Positions 1 through 8,630 are shown, counted from the first letter of the stretch. The stretch is DNA of 46,313 nucleotides from Rossellomorea vietnamensis (GCF_001305855.1 NZ_LIXZ01000015.1:90934-137246); one strand, 5' to 3'. Program-made: numbers and translations. Notes: generated by a model not told the origin, from the letters alone.

Positions 1-173
1 GAGATCAATAGAAACAAATAATATTTAATAAATCGACGACTTCTCTTTTCTAGTCCTCACATTTTTAATCAGACTCGTTGTGTACATAGTCTGGAGAAGC
101 ACTCCTCCCCCTACATAACAATTACCATCAATCTATTCACCTTCTCAGATTTAAACACGGATTCTCAGCCTCT

Positions 174-320
174 TCACCGACTCTCTTTTTTCTTAAGAGA
201 AAGCACCAATGCCACTAAGAAAAGAATCGCAGAAACGAATAAAGTCATTACTGATCCCACGGGTGTCAAAAACCCAATAATTAATAGAATAATAGCTAAT
301 ATTAACAAAACACTGATCAT
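174..320 (-). CDS. small hydrophobic membrane protein, 48 aa
   Basis: This is a 48-codon reading frame that starts ATG and ends TGA, preceded by AGGAGG with 7 bases of spacing. The product is almost entirely hydrophobic: two membrane-spanning stretches (about residues 2-18 and 23-42) are separated by a short TPVGS turn, and the tail is basic (KKKESR). I recognise no family. It lies just downstream of the ITPase-like gene on the same strand with a 14-base gap, so the two are probably cotranscribed. The strong ribosome binding site and membrane-like composition support a real gene. Its function is unknown. Confidence 0.6.
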   Translation of the reverse strand: MISVLLILAIILLIIGFLTPVGSVMTLFVSAILFLVALVLSLKKKESR

Positions 321-334
321 TCCTGATCCTCCTG

Positions 335-925
335 TCACAATCCCGAATACCACTCCCCAAACTTTTTCATCCCCGAATCCTCTTTCACCCGGTTATATTC
401 GGTAAAATCCCCTTCATCAAACTCAGCCATCGTTTTATGAAAATGCTTAGGGATAAAGATATACCAAAGATCAGACCAGCTATTCACATTCTCGGAACCT
501 TGTATTTTTTCTGCCACGACGCCGGGAGATTTACTCTCAAAGAATCTCATTTCCTCCCCGTCGTAGTAAGCAAGACAGGACCTGAATTCACATGCTCTAT
601 TCTCCTCCCCCTGCATCAGCTTCAGAACCCCCTCGATGCCGATCGTGTCCAACATATGATTCACATAAGCCCTCGGGAATCCATTCAATGTCGAAATAAA
701 AAAACCTGAATCCAATGCGATACATGGCTTTTTTACAATGGAGTATGCCTGCAACACCTTTTGTTTCGCAATTTCCTTGATGTCATCACTTCTCGGTTCA
801 CTTAACTCAGCCTCGATCGGTAAGACCTTTATATTTGTTAACTCCTTCTCTGCAGAAGCAACTTTTCCCTTATTGGTTGTGACGAAGATGATTTCTTTCA
901 TCGTTTTCTCATTTGTTTCTATCAA
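335..925 (-). CDS. non-canonical purine NTP pyrophosphatase (RdgB/HAM1-like)
   Basis: This is probably a cytosolic nucleotide-pool cleaning enzyme of the ITPase (HAM1/RdgB) family, which hydrolyses ITP/XTP-type nucleotides to the monophosphate plus pyrophosphate. The N-terminal TTNKGK matches the family TxNxxK phosphate-binding motif, and ALDSGFF near residue 70 corresponds to the catalytic DSG region. The length of 196 aa fits the family. The chosen start is TTG at 925, which follows AGGAGG with 7 bases of spacing. The ATG eight codons later has no ribosome binding site at a workable distance. The family is divergent here, so the exact substrate is uncertain. The main housekeeping copy is presumably elsewhere in the genome. 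Confidence 0.8.
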   Translation of the reverse strand: MIETNEKTMKEIIFVTTNKGKVASAEKELTNIKVLPIEAELSEPRSDDIKEIAKQKVLQAYSIVKKPCIALDSGFFISTLNGFPRAYVNHMLDTIGIEGVLKLMQGEENRACEFRSCLAYYDGEEMRFFESKSPGVVAEKIQGSENVNSWSDLWYIFIPKHFHKTMAEFDEGDFTEYNRVKEDSGMKKFGEWYSGL

Positions 926-947
926 TCTACTTCCTCCTGGTGTTCTT

Positions 948-1238
948 CTACGAACTTTCATCTAACTGTGATTCAATGCCTTTTTTCAATTGAAGCTGAT
1001 GATACCCTAAGACAATAGCTAACACTCCCATGACAAATAAGATGCTCCCTCCAACCAAAAAGGTATTGATATATCCTTTTACAATGACGTTATAATGTTG
1101 ACCCCCGCTTCCTTTATTGATTAACCATGTTTCGGCACTGGCCGTCCCAAAATAAACATTAAAGAAAAGCATGATAAAACCCGCTATCGTTGACAAAATC
1201 CCCAGGATGATGACAAGCGTCAAGTTATCCTTTGACAT
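948..1238 (-). CDS. two-TM membrane protein of unknown function, 96 aa
   Basis: The start is ATG at 1238 behind an AAGGGGG site. Two membrane segments are visible, about residues 6-30 and 58-80, with an extracytoplasmic loop rich in Gly, Asn and Tyr between them and a charged C-terminal tail. I do not recognise the family. The frame of a 31-codon hydrophobic peptide overlaps its first 14 bases, which suggests translational coupling. Its stop lies 22 bases from the ITPase-like gene start, so it sits in the same minus-strand transcription unit. Confidence 0.65.
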   Translation of the reverse strand: MSKDNLTLVIILGILSTIAGFIMLFFNVYFGTASAETWLINKGSGGQHYNVIVKGYINTFLVGGSILFVMGVLAIVLGYHQLQLKKGIESQLDESS

Positions 1239-1320
1239 GGGCGGTTCCCCCTTCGTAACTATAAGCCGTCTTTCCAAAGGAGAAGAGCAGGATAAGTAGG
1301 ATGGCTAATTTCTTGAACAT
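1225..1320 (-). CDS. 31-aa hydrophobic peptide overlapping the next gene
   Basis: A short frame starts ATG at 1320, ten bases after AGGAGG, and ends TAA at 1225. The product begins MFKKLAILLILLFSFG, a typical signal-peptide or single membrane helix, followed by a short polar tail (about 14 residues). It overlaps the start of the 96-aa membrane protein by 14 bases in another frame. It could be a secreted micro-peptide, a small membrane partner, or a translational-coupling leader. The strong ribosome binding site is the main support. No family is recognised. Confidence 0.5.
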   Translation of the reverse strand: MFKKLAILLILLFSFGKTAYSYEGGTAHVKG

Positions 1321-1353
1321 GCGCTTCACTCCTCCTTTTATAAAATTCACGAC

Positions 1354-1878
1354 TTATGATAAAAAGAACTTTCTCACTTCATCCCAATTCTCCACGCGTA
1401 CATATCCCATCTCATACCGGTTATGAGGAGCTGAAAATAATATCCCCTCTCCCTTAAAGTCTTTAAAATGCTTTGGGCTGTCGTCTATTAAATAGTCTGC
1501 ATGAATAATGCTCTTGTTACCGCAGAAGACAAATTGTAAGTCTGATAGAAACGGGAAATGTTCTTTTAGCCATTCATACTTTGCCGTAAAAGAAGTAGGG
1601 TGCTCCATTGCCGCAGTAGTGATGTAAATTTCATAAGATTCACTCAGCTCTTTAATTACGTCCTGACTCCCTTCCATCACTTCCAAATCCCTAAAGAACG
1701 TCGGGTCATCTATATACGAAAGGATGTCATCGGCAACATGGGGTCGAATTTTCCAAAGTCTTGTCCCCAATAAGTCCTCTGGAGTCAAACTTTCGTTATA
1801 TTTTTTATTAAAAATATTCAGGTGCTTTTTATGTAAGTCAGCGATTACTTCATCCATATCAATGGCTATCCTTTTCAT
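1354..1878 (-). CDS. 5'(3')-deoxyribonucleotidase-like HAD phosphatase
   Basis: This is a 174-aa protein of the NT5C/YqfW-type HAD family, which dephosphorylates deoxyribonucleoside monophosphates in the cytosol. The nucleophile motif DMDEV lies at residues 7-11. A Thr-containing motif II (ITTAAM) lies near residue 86, a Lys in GNKSII near residue 120, and the acidic motif IDDSP near residue 132. These are the four HAD motifs in order. The start codon overlaps the stop of the upstream acetyltransferase by four bases (ATGA), which indicates translational coupling. The substrate is inferred from family resemblance only. Confidence 0.85.
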   Translation of the reverse strand: MKRIAIDMDEVIADLHKKHLNIFNKKYNESLTPEDLLGTRLWKIRPHVADDILSYIDDPTFFRDLEVMEGSQDVIKELSESYEIYITTAAMEHPTSFTAKYEWLKEHFPFLSDLQFVFCGNKSIIHADYLIDDSPKHFKDFKGEGILFSAPHNRYEMGYVRVENWDEVRKFFLS

Positions 1879-2453
1879 ACGTCCCCTTCCCTCCGGAGAA
1901 GATATTCTTCACGGAGAAGTCCATAAACCGCACAGTCCTTGTACTGATCCTTAGCATTCCTGATCATATGCCGGATGAGGCCTTCCTGCTTCATCCCGGC
2001 TTTTTCCATGATCCTGCCTGAAGCAGGATTATCCGTATTATGGGCAGCGGATAGTTTGTGTACGTTCATGTTGGTAAAGGCAAATTCCACAACGGCTTTC
2101 AATGCCTCGGTCCCGTATCCCTTATTCCACCAGTCAAATGCAATGGAATAACTGACCTCACAGTTTCCTGTAGATGAATCAAAATCATATAAATCAATCT
2201 CTCCGATCAGGCCGCTGCCATCCTTGAGTTCGATTCCCCAGTGACAAAACTCTTTTGAAACGTACCCATCCACAGTCTTCTCCATCCGCTTATGTGTTTC
2301 AGCAATGGTCTTGTGCGCCGGACTGACACGATGATCGGAAATCCGTTCGTCAGATAGCCATTGATCAAAGGCTCTCTGAGTATCGTCCATGCACATCCTT
2401 CGAAGATTCAGTCGATCAGTTTCTAATGCGGGGGTACCGATAAAGTGAAACAT
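1875..2453 (-). CDS. GNAT N-acetyltransferase, RimJ/RimL type
   Basis: A 192-aa protein with the layout of the RimJ-like acetyltransferases (Acetyltransf_3). It has an N-terminal ETDRLNLRRM strand and a central core around WGIELKDGSGLIGEIDLYD. The acetyl-CoA loop is WNKGYGTEAL near residue 110, and the C-terminal NPASGRIMEKAGM segment is typical of the family. The target may be a protein N-terminus, an amino acid or a drug, and the sequence does not decide. It is translationally coupled to the downstream deoxyribonucleotidase by a 4-base overlap. Confidence 0.85.
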   Translation of the reverse strand: MFHFIGTPALETDRLNLRRMCMDDTQRAFDQWLSDERISDHRVSPAHKTIAETHKRMEKTVDGYVSKEFCHWGIELKDGSGLIGEIDLYDFDSSTGNCEVSYSIAFDWWNKGYGTEALKAVVEFAFTNMNVHKLSAAHNTDNPASGRIMEKAGMKQEGLIRHMIRNAKDQYKDCAVYGLLREEYLLRREGDV

Positions 2454-2484
2454 GCCGTCACTCCTAATCCCATATAGACTCTCA

Positions 2485-2799
2485 TTAAAAATAAGTCACC
2501 ATCATCACAACGAAACTAATAACCGTAAACAAAAGGACACCATAAAACACTGAACCTACATTGGATTTCAGCTCATTATCCTTCTGAATCTTCCACCCTG
2601 CCTGACTTGCTCCGAGTGTAGCCCCTTTGGATAACGCACCGCCACTGCTGTTGAAAAAGAAAAGTCCCACTGTTAATCCAAGACCGATGAAAAAGCTCCA
2701 TTCCCCGAAAGAAAATGAGAACAGAAGACTCCCGATCCAAATCGCAACGGCAAGGATCACAGCCGTCACTAAAGATGTTCGTGTGAAGAATTTTTTCAT
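2485..2799 (-). CDS. membrane protein of unknown function, 104 aa
   Basis: ATG at 2799 follows GAGGGGG. Three hydrophobic segments are visible, at about residues 8-30, 34-50 and 80-103. Between the second and third is a Gly/Ser/Ala-rich cytoplasmic stretch (SSGGALSKGATLGASQAG). I do not recognise the family with confidence. The gene is 31 bases upstream of the GNAT gene start on the same strand and may head that unit. Nothing in the sequence indicates an enzymatic role. Confidence 0.65.
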   Translation of the reverse strand: MKKFFTRTSLVTAVILAVAIWIGSLLFSFSFGEWSFFIGLGLTVGLFFFNSSGGALSKGATLGASQAGWKIQKDNELKSNVGSVFYGVLLFTVISFVVMMVTYF

Positions 2800-2888
2800 T
2801 TTGATTCCCCCTCGTATTATTTATACTTACGTTCGGGGATTGTAAAAAGTTTCAAATTCCAGTCAAAACGAGGTCACTGGCGAATGGA

Positions 2889-3821
2889 TTATGTAACTTC
2901 CCAATACTTTTCACGATTCAAATTCTCCACACACCACCGATAATGACCATCCTCACACGTTGGTGAATAAAGATTCGCCGTCATCAAACTGTAGAGTAAG
3001 ACATAGAAATATAAATCTTTCCGTACCCCTTCTCCTAAGGTTAAAACAATGATTTCCAAATACCTTTCGCGAAGATTTGCATTCAGCTGATTATACATAT
3101 CCAGGCACACCCATCCGATCGCCAAATCAAACAAATAATCCCCATACATGGTCAGCATCCCGAAATCAATCAGCCCTGTAACATCATGTTTCTCATTGAT
3201 TAAGATATTCCCAGGGTAAAAGTCTCCATGAATGATGGAATAGTCCCCTTCATATCCAGTTGCCAGTCTTTCCATTATTAGAGTTAACTTTGCCCCGTAA
3301 TCCCGGACATCCCCCTCAAAATAAGGTTTCAACTCAGTCTGTTTAAGCTTTATCGTTTCACTTAATAGATCATACCAGTTATCCATCCTGCCTGATGACA
3401 TACGGTGATCATGAAATAGTTGGAATCCTTCCATCGTTGAGCTTCCTTGAAGGGATTGCAGTTCCAGATTTGCCTGAAGATACGTTTTCATCATGTTTGT
3501 CTGCTCGTCATGGGTCATCCCCGCAAGCTTGCTTTGCAAATCGCTTCCCTGCATCCTCTTTTCAATCGTCACTAACGTTCCATTCTCTACTAAGATATCG
3601 TGAATATAGGGGAGCTCATAGCTCAGGTGATCCGCCTTTAGTCCAGCATAGAAATTCCTTAATCTCTCTTGTCTCCGTGCGTCAGACAAATCATTATATA
3701 CTTTCAACACTCTCTGATCATCTAAAGCATATACTTCTGCTTCCATACCGGAACCCAGAAAATCCGCATCAGAAATACGGAACCTGTCCAGGAGGTTGGA
3801 TCTCATGTTGTCTTTATTCAT
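2889..3821 (-). CDS. APH-family phosphotransferase (aminoglycoside/choline kinase fold)
   Basis: A 310-aa kinase-fold protein. A glycine-rich nucleotide site (FLGSGMEAEVYAL) lies near residue 25 and a VLKVY lysine near residue 40. The catalytic loop HGDFYPGNILI lies near residue 200, and the metal-binding IDFGM follows at about residue 220. This is the classic APH (PF01636) arrangement. Members phosphorylate small molecules such as aminoglycosides, choline or sugars, but the substrate cannot be read here. ATG 3821 is chosen because GAGAGGTG lies six bases before it. The earlier in-frame GTG is part of the ribosome binding site itself. Confidence 0.85.
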   Translation of the reverse strand: MNKDNMRSNLLDRFRISDADFLGSGMEAEVYALDDQRVLKVYNDLSDARRQERLRNFYAGLKADHLSYELPYIHDILVENGTLVTIEKRMQGSDLQSKLAGMTHDEQTNMMKTYLQANLELQSLQGSSTMEGFQLFHDHRMSSGRMDNWYDLLSETIKLKQTELKPYFEGDVRDYGAKLTLIMERLATGYEGDYSIIHGDFYPGNILINEKHDVTGLIDFGMLTMYGDYLFDLAIGWVCLDMYNQLNANLRERYLEIIVLTLGEGVRKDLYFYVLLYSLMTANLYSPTCEDGHYRWCVENLNREKYWEVT

Positions 3822-3889
3822 ATTTGTCACCTCTCTACTTGAACGATTTCAAATCCTTTTTATCACTTAAATACCAATCAACCATATTT

Positions 3890-4312
3890 CTAAAACTCCA
3901 CAAAAAAAGGATGCTGCCCCTCATCCAAACAGCACTCGATCCGCTCTCTAAAATTCGAATGCGTCACCATCTTGAGCGCCTCATCGATCGGAAAAAATGC
4001 TACCTCTAGACTCTCAGGAGAAGTAGTCGGCACTCCTCCAACGGGCTTTGCAAGAAATAGTGTATTGCAGATGGACCGTTTCACATTCTGAAATACTCCA
4101 CAAAATGCCATCACCTCTATATCAATGCCTGTCTCCTCTTTCGTCTCCCTGATCGCGGCATCTTTTATCGACTCTCCTTCTTCCACCTGACCGCCGGGCA
4201 TTTCCCAACCACGTCTTGGTCCCTTTATTAATAGGATTTCCCGACTTTCATTCAGAACGATTGTAGCCGCTGAAACGATATGTTTTGGCGGTGTATATGT
4301 TTGTTGTGTCAT
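3890..4312 (-). CDS. Nudix hydrolase
   Basis: A 140-aa single-domain Nudix protein. The Nudix box runs from GGQVEEGE through RETKEETGI near residues 40-63 and matches GX5EX7REUXEEXGU fully, so it should be active on a nucleoside-diphosphate-linked compound. It starts ATG behind GGAGGAGG. The substrate is unknown. The N-terminal segment PPKHIVSAATIVL is the usual first strand. Confidence 0.88.
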   Translation of the reverse strand: MTQQTYTPPKHIVSAATIVLNESREILLIKGPRRGWEMPGGQVEEGESIKDAAIRETKEETGIDIEVMAFCGVFQNVKRSICNTLFLAKPVGGVPTTSPESLEVAFFPIDEALKMVTHSNFRERIECCLDEGQHPFFVEF

Positions 4313-4383
4313 AAGACTTCCTCCTCCATATTAAAAGGAGCTTACCTTTCACGATAAACCCCCGATACTTAAAACCCTTTGTT

Positions 4384-4779
4384 TTATATTGGCTGACCTC
4401 TTTCAGCAGTCGTGAAAAATACCCCTTTCACATAAATCGTATAGATCAAGACAATCACTGAAAAAACAACATTCCCTATGAAAGGTTGCTGAGGATGGTT
4501 CGTTGCAATAACCGAACTGACTAGACCAAACAGCACTGAGTACGAGACAAACAACCAAAACCCCCATCTCTTCAACCTCATGTACCCATACACCATCAAT
4601 AGAGAAAACAGTGCCAATACTATTCTCATCATCCGTTCTGGCAGGATCGATACACCAAAACGTTCCGATATGCTGATGGCATCAGCGTCAGCTTGATAAA
4701 AAATGGCGGTGAATAACAGAACCACCGCACCAAAAATATAGAAATATCCTATGATCGATACACCTAAAGGTCTTTTCAT
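4384..4779 (-). CDS. four-TM membrane protein of unknown function
   Basis: A 131-aa integral membrane protein beginning MKRPLGVSIIGYFYIFGA. Hydrophobic segments lie at about residues 6-28, 45-65, 70-92 and 98-118. The ATG at 4779 has GGAGGG five bases upstream. An earlier in-frame GTG at 4815 has no ribosome binding site, so it was not used. The N-terminal pattern (RPLGVSIIGYFYI) resembles small Bacillus membrane proteins annotated only as hypothetical. No function can be assigned. Confidence 0.7.
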   Translation of the reverse strand: MKRPLGVSIIGYFYIFGAVVLLFTAIFYQADADAISISERFGVSILPERMMRIVLALFSLLMVYGYMRLKRWGFWLFVSYSVLFGLVSSVIATNHPQQPFIGNVVFSVIVLIYTIYVKGVFFTTAERGQPI

Positions 4780-4906
4780 CCATTCCCTCCATTCCTCGGT
4801 TTCAGGTACTTCCACTATTACTAATTATGTCAAAATAAACCAAAACACTCAATCGTTATTTCCATCATATGAGGCTCATTCATCCGGAATTCGTGTCTTT
4901 TCAGAT

Positions 4907-5545
4907 TCACTCCATGCCTTTCTCCACCCAATACCCCTCATCAGAATTCCTCACCACGACATCAAAATTCTCACTCTTCGGATGCATAAAGACTTCATAT
5001 TGAACCCTTCGCTCGTCATGGGTTTTCCGCAAATACTCCACTTCCATCCCTCTTTCGTTTATGTCGCGGATGCCCCTTCTCATGAGCTCTGTCTCTCCAT
5101 CTGTGTAGAAGTAAATTTTCAGATCGTATAAATCTGCTTTGCTGAACGCGACGGACATTCCTTCTACAATCGTCAGGTTGTTTTGGGAAGAAATGAGCCG
5201 GCTTGGATCATAGGGTACGTCCAACGTGTAAAAATCCATTCCCTCCCTCACCATCCTGATGTCCCGGTCAAGGGCGAATAAATGATGAGCGTCCGGATGA
5301 CATGCGGTCATTTTGGACTGATGCTTTTCATTTCCGTATTCATATTCTATAAAGGAGTGCTTCCTGACAGCCGAACTTACGATATAAGGATCGGTGTTGA
5401 TATAATTGACGTTATTTCCAAGCAACTCCAACAACTTCCTCGCAAACGTCGTTTTACCTGAAGCACCGTGACCTGAAATGCCGATGACCATTTTTCCTTC
5501 CTGCTTCGTCAATCGATCGGCTATGGTATGTAAGATTTTATCCAT
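4907..5545 (-). CDS. uridine kinase-like P-loop nucleoside kinase
   Basis: A 212-aa cytosolic P-loop kinase with Walker A GISGHGASGKTT at about residues 22-33. A YINTDPYI segment follows, corresponding to the acceptor-site Asp region of uridine kinases. The Walker-B-like strand is LTIVEGMSVAF near residue 125, and an Arg-rich lid (MRRGIRDINERG) lies near residue 155. Bacillus genomes carry such (uridine kinase)-like proteins besides the true Udk. The start has AAGGAG upstream. The phosphate acceptor is not certain. Confidence 0.8.
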   Translation of the reverse strand: MDKILHTIADRLTKQEGKMVIGISGHGASGKTTFARKLLELLGNNVNYINTDPYIVSSAVRKHSFIEYEYGNEKHQSKMTACHPDAHHLFALDRDIRMVREGMDFYTLDVPYDPSRLISSQNNLTIVEGMSVAFSKADLYDLKIYFYTDGETELMRRGIRDINERGMEVEYLRKTHDERRVQYEVFMHPKSENFDVVVRNSDEGYWVEKGME

Positions 5546-5568
5546 GGATTTACTCCTTCTCTCAACTA

Positions 5569-5787
5569 TTAATCTTCTCCGCTGACATCGATTTCTGTAC
5601 TGTCTTCATCCACACCGTCTGGATGCCTCATTTCATACATCTGCCCACGCATCCTGAATTGTTTGATCATCATGGCCAGAAAGATCCCGACCAAAGAAAG
5701 ATAGAAGAGGAAATCAATGTGAAAAAACAAAGCCACACTTAATAACAAAATCGAAGGAAGCGCTATGAGCAGTTGAAGCTTCTTCAC
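5569..5787 (-). CDS. small two-TM protein, coupled to the M3 peptidase
   Basis: A 72-aa protein with two hydrophobic segments (residues 4-21 and 25-42) and then a basic MIKQFRMRGQMYEMR stretch and an acidic C-terminal tail. The GTG start overlaps the TGA stop of the M3 peptidase gene (GTGA), so it is almost certainly translated by coupling with that gene. The family is not recognised. A role as a membrane partner of the peptidase is possible but is only suggested by the overlap. Confidence 0.65.
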   Translation of the reverse strand: MKKLQLLIALPSILLLSVALFFHIDFLFYLSLVGIFLAMMIKQFRMRGQMYEMRHPDGVDEDSTEIDVSGED

Positions 5788-7544
5788 TGTGATTCTGCCA
5801 GTCTCACAAATTCCTCACTGTCTTTCACGCACAGTTCCATCCCTTTTTCCCAAAAAGATTCCTCCGTAATGTCTTCCCCTAAATGCTTCATGACGAGTTC
5901 TTCTGCCGACATGCTGCCTGAATCCCGCAGGAGAGCCAAATAATCGTCCTCGAATCCTTTTCCTATTTCCTTTGCTCTGGCGAAAAGATGGAGTGCCAGC
6001 AAATACCCAAAGGTGTACGGAAAGTTATAGAATGGAGATTCCGTTTTATAAAAATGTGGCGTCCATATCCACGAATGAACCGGGACCTCATCAAGGGCTC
6101 CGGCATATCCTTCTTCCATGGCCGACCCCATCATCTCGTTCAGGCGTGCTGCCGGTATGAAGCCATTTCTCCGTTCTTCGTGAACCTGCTTCTCAAAGAT
6201 GAATCTCGCGTGCAGGTTCATGAAGTTCATAACGCTCCTCTTCAATTTCTCATCCAGTAGGAACAGCTTCTCTTCGTCGGTATCAGCCTTTTCCATGGCT
6301 GATTCAAGAATGATCATTTCTGCGAAGGTCGACGCCGTTTCCGCCAAATTAATGGGATACGATTTGTTCATCCCGTTCACCTGTTTCATCGCATGGTTAT
6401 GAAAGGCATGGCCCAGTTCATGTACAAGGGTCAGCACGCCTTTAAATGTACCTGGAAACGTCATGAACACCCTCGATTCCCCCGTCAACGGAAACCCTGC
6501 ACAAATGGGAACCGCCGACTTCCCGGGACGGTTTTCCGCTTCGACCCATCCATCACGGAATGCGGTCTCTGCAAACCTCCCCATTTCTGATCCGAACGCA
6601 CGAAACCGTTCTGCGATCAACGCTGAGGCTTCCCCGTACTCCATTCCTTGATGATCGTGATTCATCGGGGACCAGAAATGATAGGACTTCATTTTGACCT
6701 CGCCATTCATCCCTGCTTTCACATTCAGATATTCGACAAACGGCTCCTTATACTTCTCCATCACAGAAAGCATCGCATCCAGTGTTTCCCGCTTCATACG
6801 GTTTTCAGCGAGAGGAATACAAAGGACATCCTCGACGCCCCTACTCTTATACATATTTAACCTGAAACCTGTCAGGTGATTTAGGATTTGAGCAAACTGT
6901 CCCTCATGTTCGGTCCATTTTGCCACCAGCGCTTCATGAGATTCCCTTCTGACCGACTCATCGGCATGGGTTCTGAGATTAATGGCCTGTCCAACCGAAA
7001 GCTCCTCTCCCCTCACCTGCACCCTGATGCTACTCATAATTGACTGATAGAATTGTCCCCATGCGTGGTATCCGTCTACCATGAGATTCGACACTTCCCG
7101 TGAAGGCTCCCTTTCCGCTTCTTCACGCCACTCTCCCAGGATGAAGTCAAAGTCCTTGAGATTCTCTGAAGCAAGCAAACTTCCCCACTCCATTTCCTCT
7201 ATAGAAGCTAACACTCTCTTCAAGTCATTCCTGATAGAATCATATCTTGATTGAAGGGCCGTTGCTTCCCCTCTATAATATTGGGCACCCTGGTCGTCCG
7301 GATCCACCGAAAGCAAACAGATCGCAAATGACCTCATCTGTGCTATCGAAACCTTTATTTCCGTGATCCGTTTAAGAACATTATCCAATTGATCCGACTT
7401 TGGCGTCACTTTCTGCATGAGTTCTTCCAGCTCGGAAACCCTTGCTTTCGTCTGATTCATATGGTCTTCTAATTCAGGAGATGCGCTTCCCCCGTTGAAG
7501 ATGCTGTCGAGATTCCAAACCGTCTTATATTCCGTATGATTCAT
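5784..7544 (-). CDS. M3 family oligoendopeptidase (PepF-like), copy 1
   Basis: A 586-aa zinc metallopeptidase of MEROPS family M3 (subfamily M3B, oligoendopeptidase F type), which cleaves short peptides in the cytosol. The catalytic HELGHAFHNH lies near residues 377-386, and the third zinc ligand is in NLAETASTFAE about 20 residues later. The helical N-terminal half and the C-terminal YFPYTFGY-like segment (NFPYTFGYLLALHLF) are family features. The start is ATG behind GGGGGAG. A second, diverged copy lies at 16.0-17.8 kb. This copy is followed by a coupled small membrane protein. Confidence 0.92.
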   Translation of the reverse strand: MNHTEYKTVWNLDSIFNGGSASPELEDHMNQTKARVSELEELMQKVTPKSDQLDNVLKRITEIKVSIAQMRSFAICLLSVDPDDQGAQYYRGEATALQSRYDSIRNDLKRVLASIEEMEWGSLLASENLKDFDFILGEWREEAEREPSREVSNLMVDGYHAWGQFYQSIMSSIRVQVRGEELSVGQAINLRTHADESVRRESHEALVAKWTEHEGQFAQILNHLTGFRLNMYKSRGVEDVLCIPLAENRMKRETLDAMLSVMEKYKEPFVEYLNVKAGMNGEVKMKSYHFWSPMNHDHQGMEYGEASALIAERFRAFGSEMGRFAETAFRDGWVEAENRPGKSAVPICAGFPLTGESRVFMTFPGTFKGVLTLVHELGHAFHNHAMKQVNGMNKSYPINLAETASTFAEMIILESAMEKADTDEEKLFLLDEKLKRSVMNFMNLHARFIFEKQVHEERRNGFIPAARLNEMMGSAMEEGYAGALDEVPVHSWIWTPHFYKTESPFYNFPYTFGYLLALHLFARAKEIGKGFEDDYLALLRDSGSMSAEELVMKHLGEDITEESFWEKGMELCVKDSEEFVRLAESQ

Positions 7545-7558
7545 ATTCCATGCTCCCC

Positions 7559-8029
7559 CTAATCCCAGAGATTCGCCCTCGTAATCCCGCCTGTTCGTAA
7601 GTAATCCAATAACTGACCGGCGTGAACGGATTCGTGGTATGCGATTCTCATCAGCATATCGCCCATTTCCCTCACATATCCTACATCGGAACGATCAATC
7701 TTAACAGCAGATAAAGATTCTTCGTTCAAATCCGAAACATATTCCAGAAAACTCTTTCTGAACGGCTCGGCAAGCTCCAACTCATTTTCCACTGAAATGC
7801 ACGGCTTACCTGCAAAGGGTGATTCGTATTCACTTAAACTCCCTCCATTGATTAATGCCAAGTGATAATAATGTTCACTTTCTAACACATGACGAACCAT
7901 CTCGATACAAGACATGGCCTCACCATCTGGTTTCCAATGAAAAAAGTCCTTTGGAATGCCTGACCAAAGCTTTACACTTCTCCTTCTCACTTCCTCTAAA
8001 TTGAGTATGATTAATTGAATTGCATTCAT
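7559..8029 (-). CDS. DinB-fold protein
   Basis: A 156-aa four-helix-bundle protein of the DinB/YfiT superfamily. The metal-binding histidines are visible as ESEHYYHL near residue 52 and AYHESVHAGQL near residue 130. The family includes thiol-dependent transferases (bacillithiol S-transferases) and damage-inducible proteins, and the role here is not evident. ATG lies behind GGGGGTT. It directly precedes the M3 peptidase gene with a 14-base gap, so the two are probably cotranscribed. Confidence 0.82.
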   Translation of the reverse strand: MNAIQLIILNLEEVRRRSVKLWSGIPKDFFHWKPDGEAMSCIEMVRHVLESEHYYHLALINGGSLSEYESPFAGKPCISVENELELAEPFRKSFLEYVSDLNEESLSAVKIDRSDVGYVREMGDMLMRIAYHESVHAGQLLDYLRTGGITRANLWD

Positions 8030-8096
8030 TTAATAACCCCCTAATCAAACATACGTTCTAATTTTACCTTATTTCCTCCTACCTTCCAATGATTAT

Positions 8097-8125
8097 TTGT
8101 CCCAATTTTCTAAATAGATTATAAT
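8097..8125 (+). promoter_or_regulatory. sigma-A promoter of the GNAT gene
   Basis: The -35 box TTGTCC (8097-8102) and the -10 box TATAAT (8120-8125) are separated by 17 bases. They lie about 30 bases before the GTG start of the acetyltransferase gene. The -10 is consensus and the -35 matches at four of six positions. Confidence 0.65.
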
Positions 8126-8155
8126 CCCCTTATACTACTAAACGGAGGAATCATC

Positions 8156-8629
8156 GTGCCAATCACTTTAGCCTTGTACAACGAAACCTATGAACATAAG
8201 CTTAAGGACTTCCATCTCCCGGAAGACCAGCTCCAATTCACGAGCCTGCCCCTCGATAAAATCCATAATCCCGCCATCTCACCAGACACCCGTCACATAG
8301 TGATCCTACTCGATGACACACCTGTCGGTTATTTTGCGCTGGAGAAAGGGGAAAAGCTTCGTAAATATTCGTCTAACCCGAAAGCAAGACTCTTAACCTC
8401 TTTTTCTATCCATGTAAGATACCAAGGGCAAGGCATTGCCAAGGAAGGGCTCAACCAGCTACCAGGTTTCATCAGGGAACACCTTCCCGAAACGGACAAA
8501 GTGGTCCTCGGCGTCAACAAACGGAATCAAGCTGCCATCAGCCTCTACCTGAAGACAGGCTTCACCGACGAAGACGAAGTATATGTGGGGCCTAAAGGAC
8601 CTCAGAATGTTCTTCATTTGAAAATATAA
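8156..8629 (+). CDS. GNAT N-acetyltransferase
   Basis: A 157-aa acetyltransferase. The beta strand VGYFALEKGEK near residue 58 is followed by the acetyl-CoA loop HVRYQGQGIAKEGL near residues 84-97 and the C-terminal VNKRNQAAISLYLKTGF segment near residue 122, all typical of the GNAT fold. The GTG start follows ACGGAGG at 6 bases. It is monocistronic, with its own promoter upstream and a strong terminator immediately downstream. The substrate is unknown. Confidence 0.85.
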   Translation: MPITLALYNETYEHKLKDFHLPEDQLQFTSLPLDKIHNPAISPDTRHIVILLDDTPVGYFALEKGEKLRKYSSNPKARLLTSFSIHVRYQGQGIAKEGLNQLPGFIREHLPETDKVVLGVNKRNQAAISLYLKTGFTDEDEVYVGPKGPQNVLHLKI

Positions 8630-8630
8630 A

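Noticed and set aside
1..173. Possible short frame after a GGGGGAGGAG stretch on the minus strand (start near 95)
   Set aside because: The spacing from the ribosome-like site to the only ATG is about 15 bases and the peptide would be just 20 residues with no recognisable character. I see no other feature in this stretch.
5972..6879. Several open frames on the plus strand across the M3 peptidase gene
   Set aside because: They lie inside the well-supported peptidase gene, lack ribosome sites and have no protein-family character.
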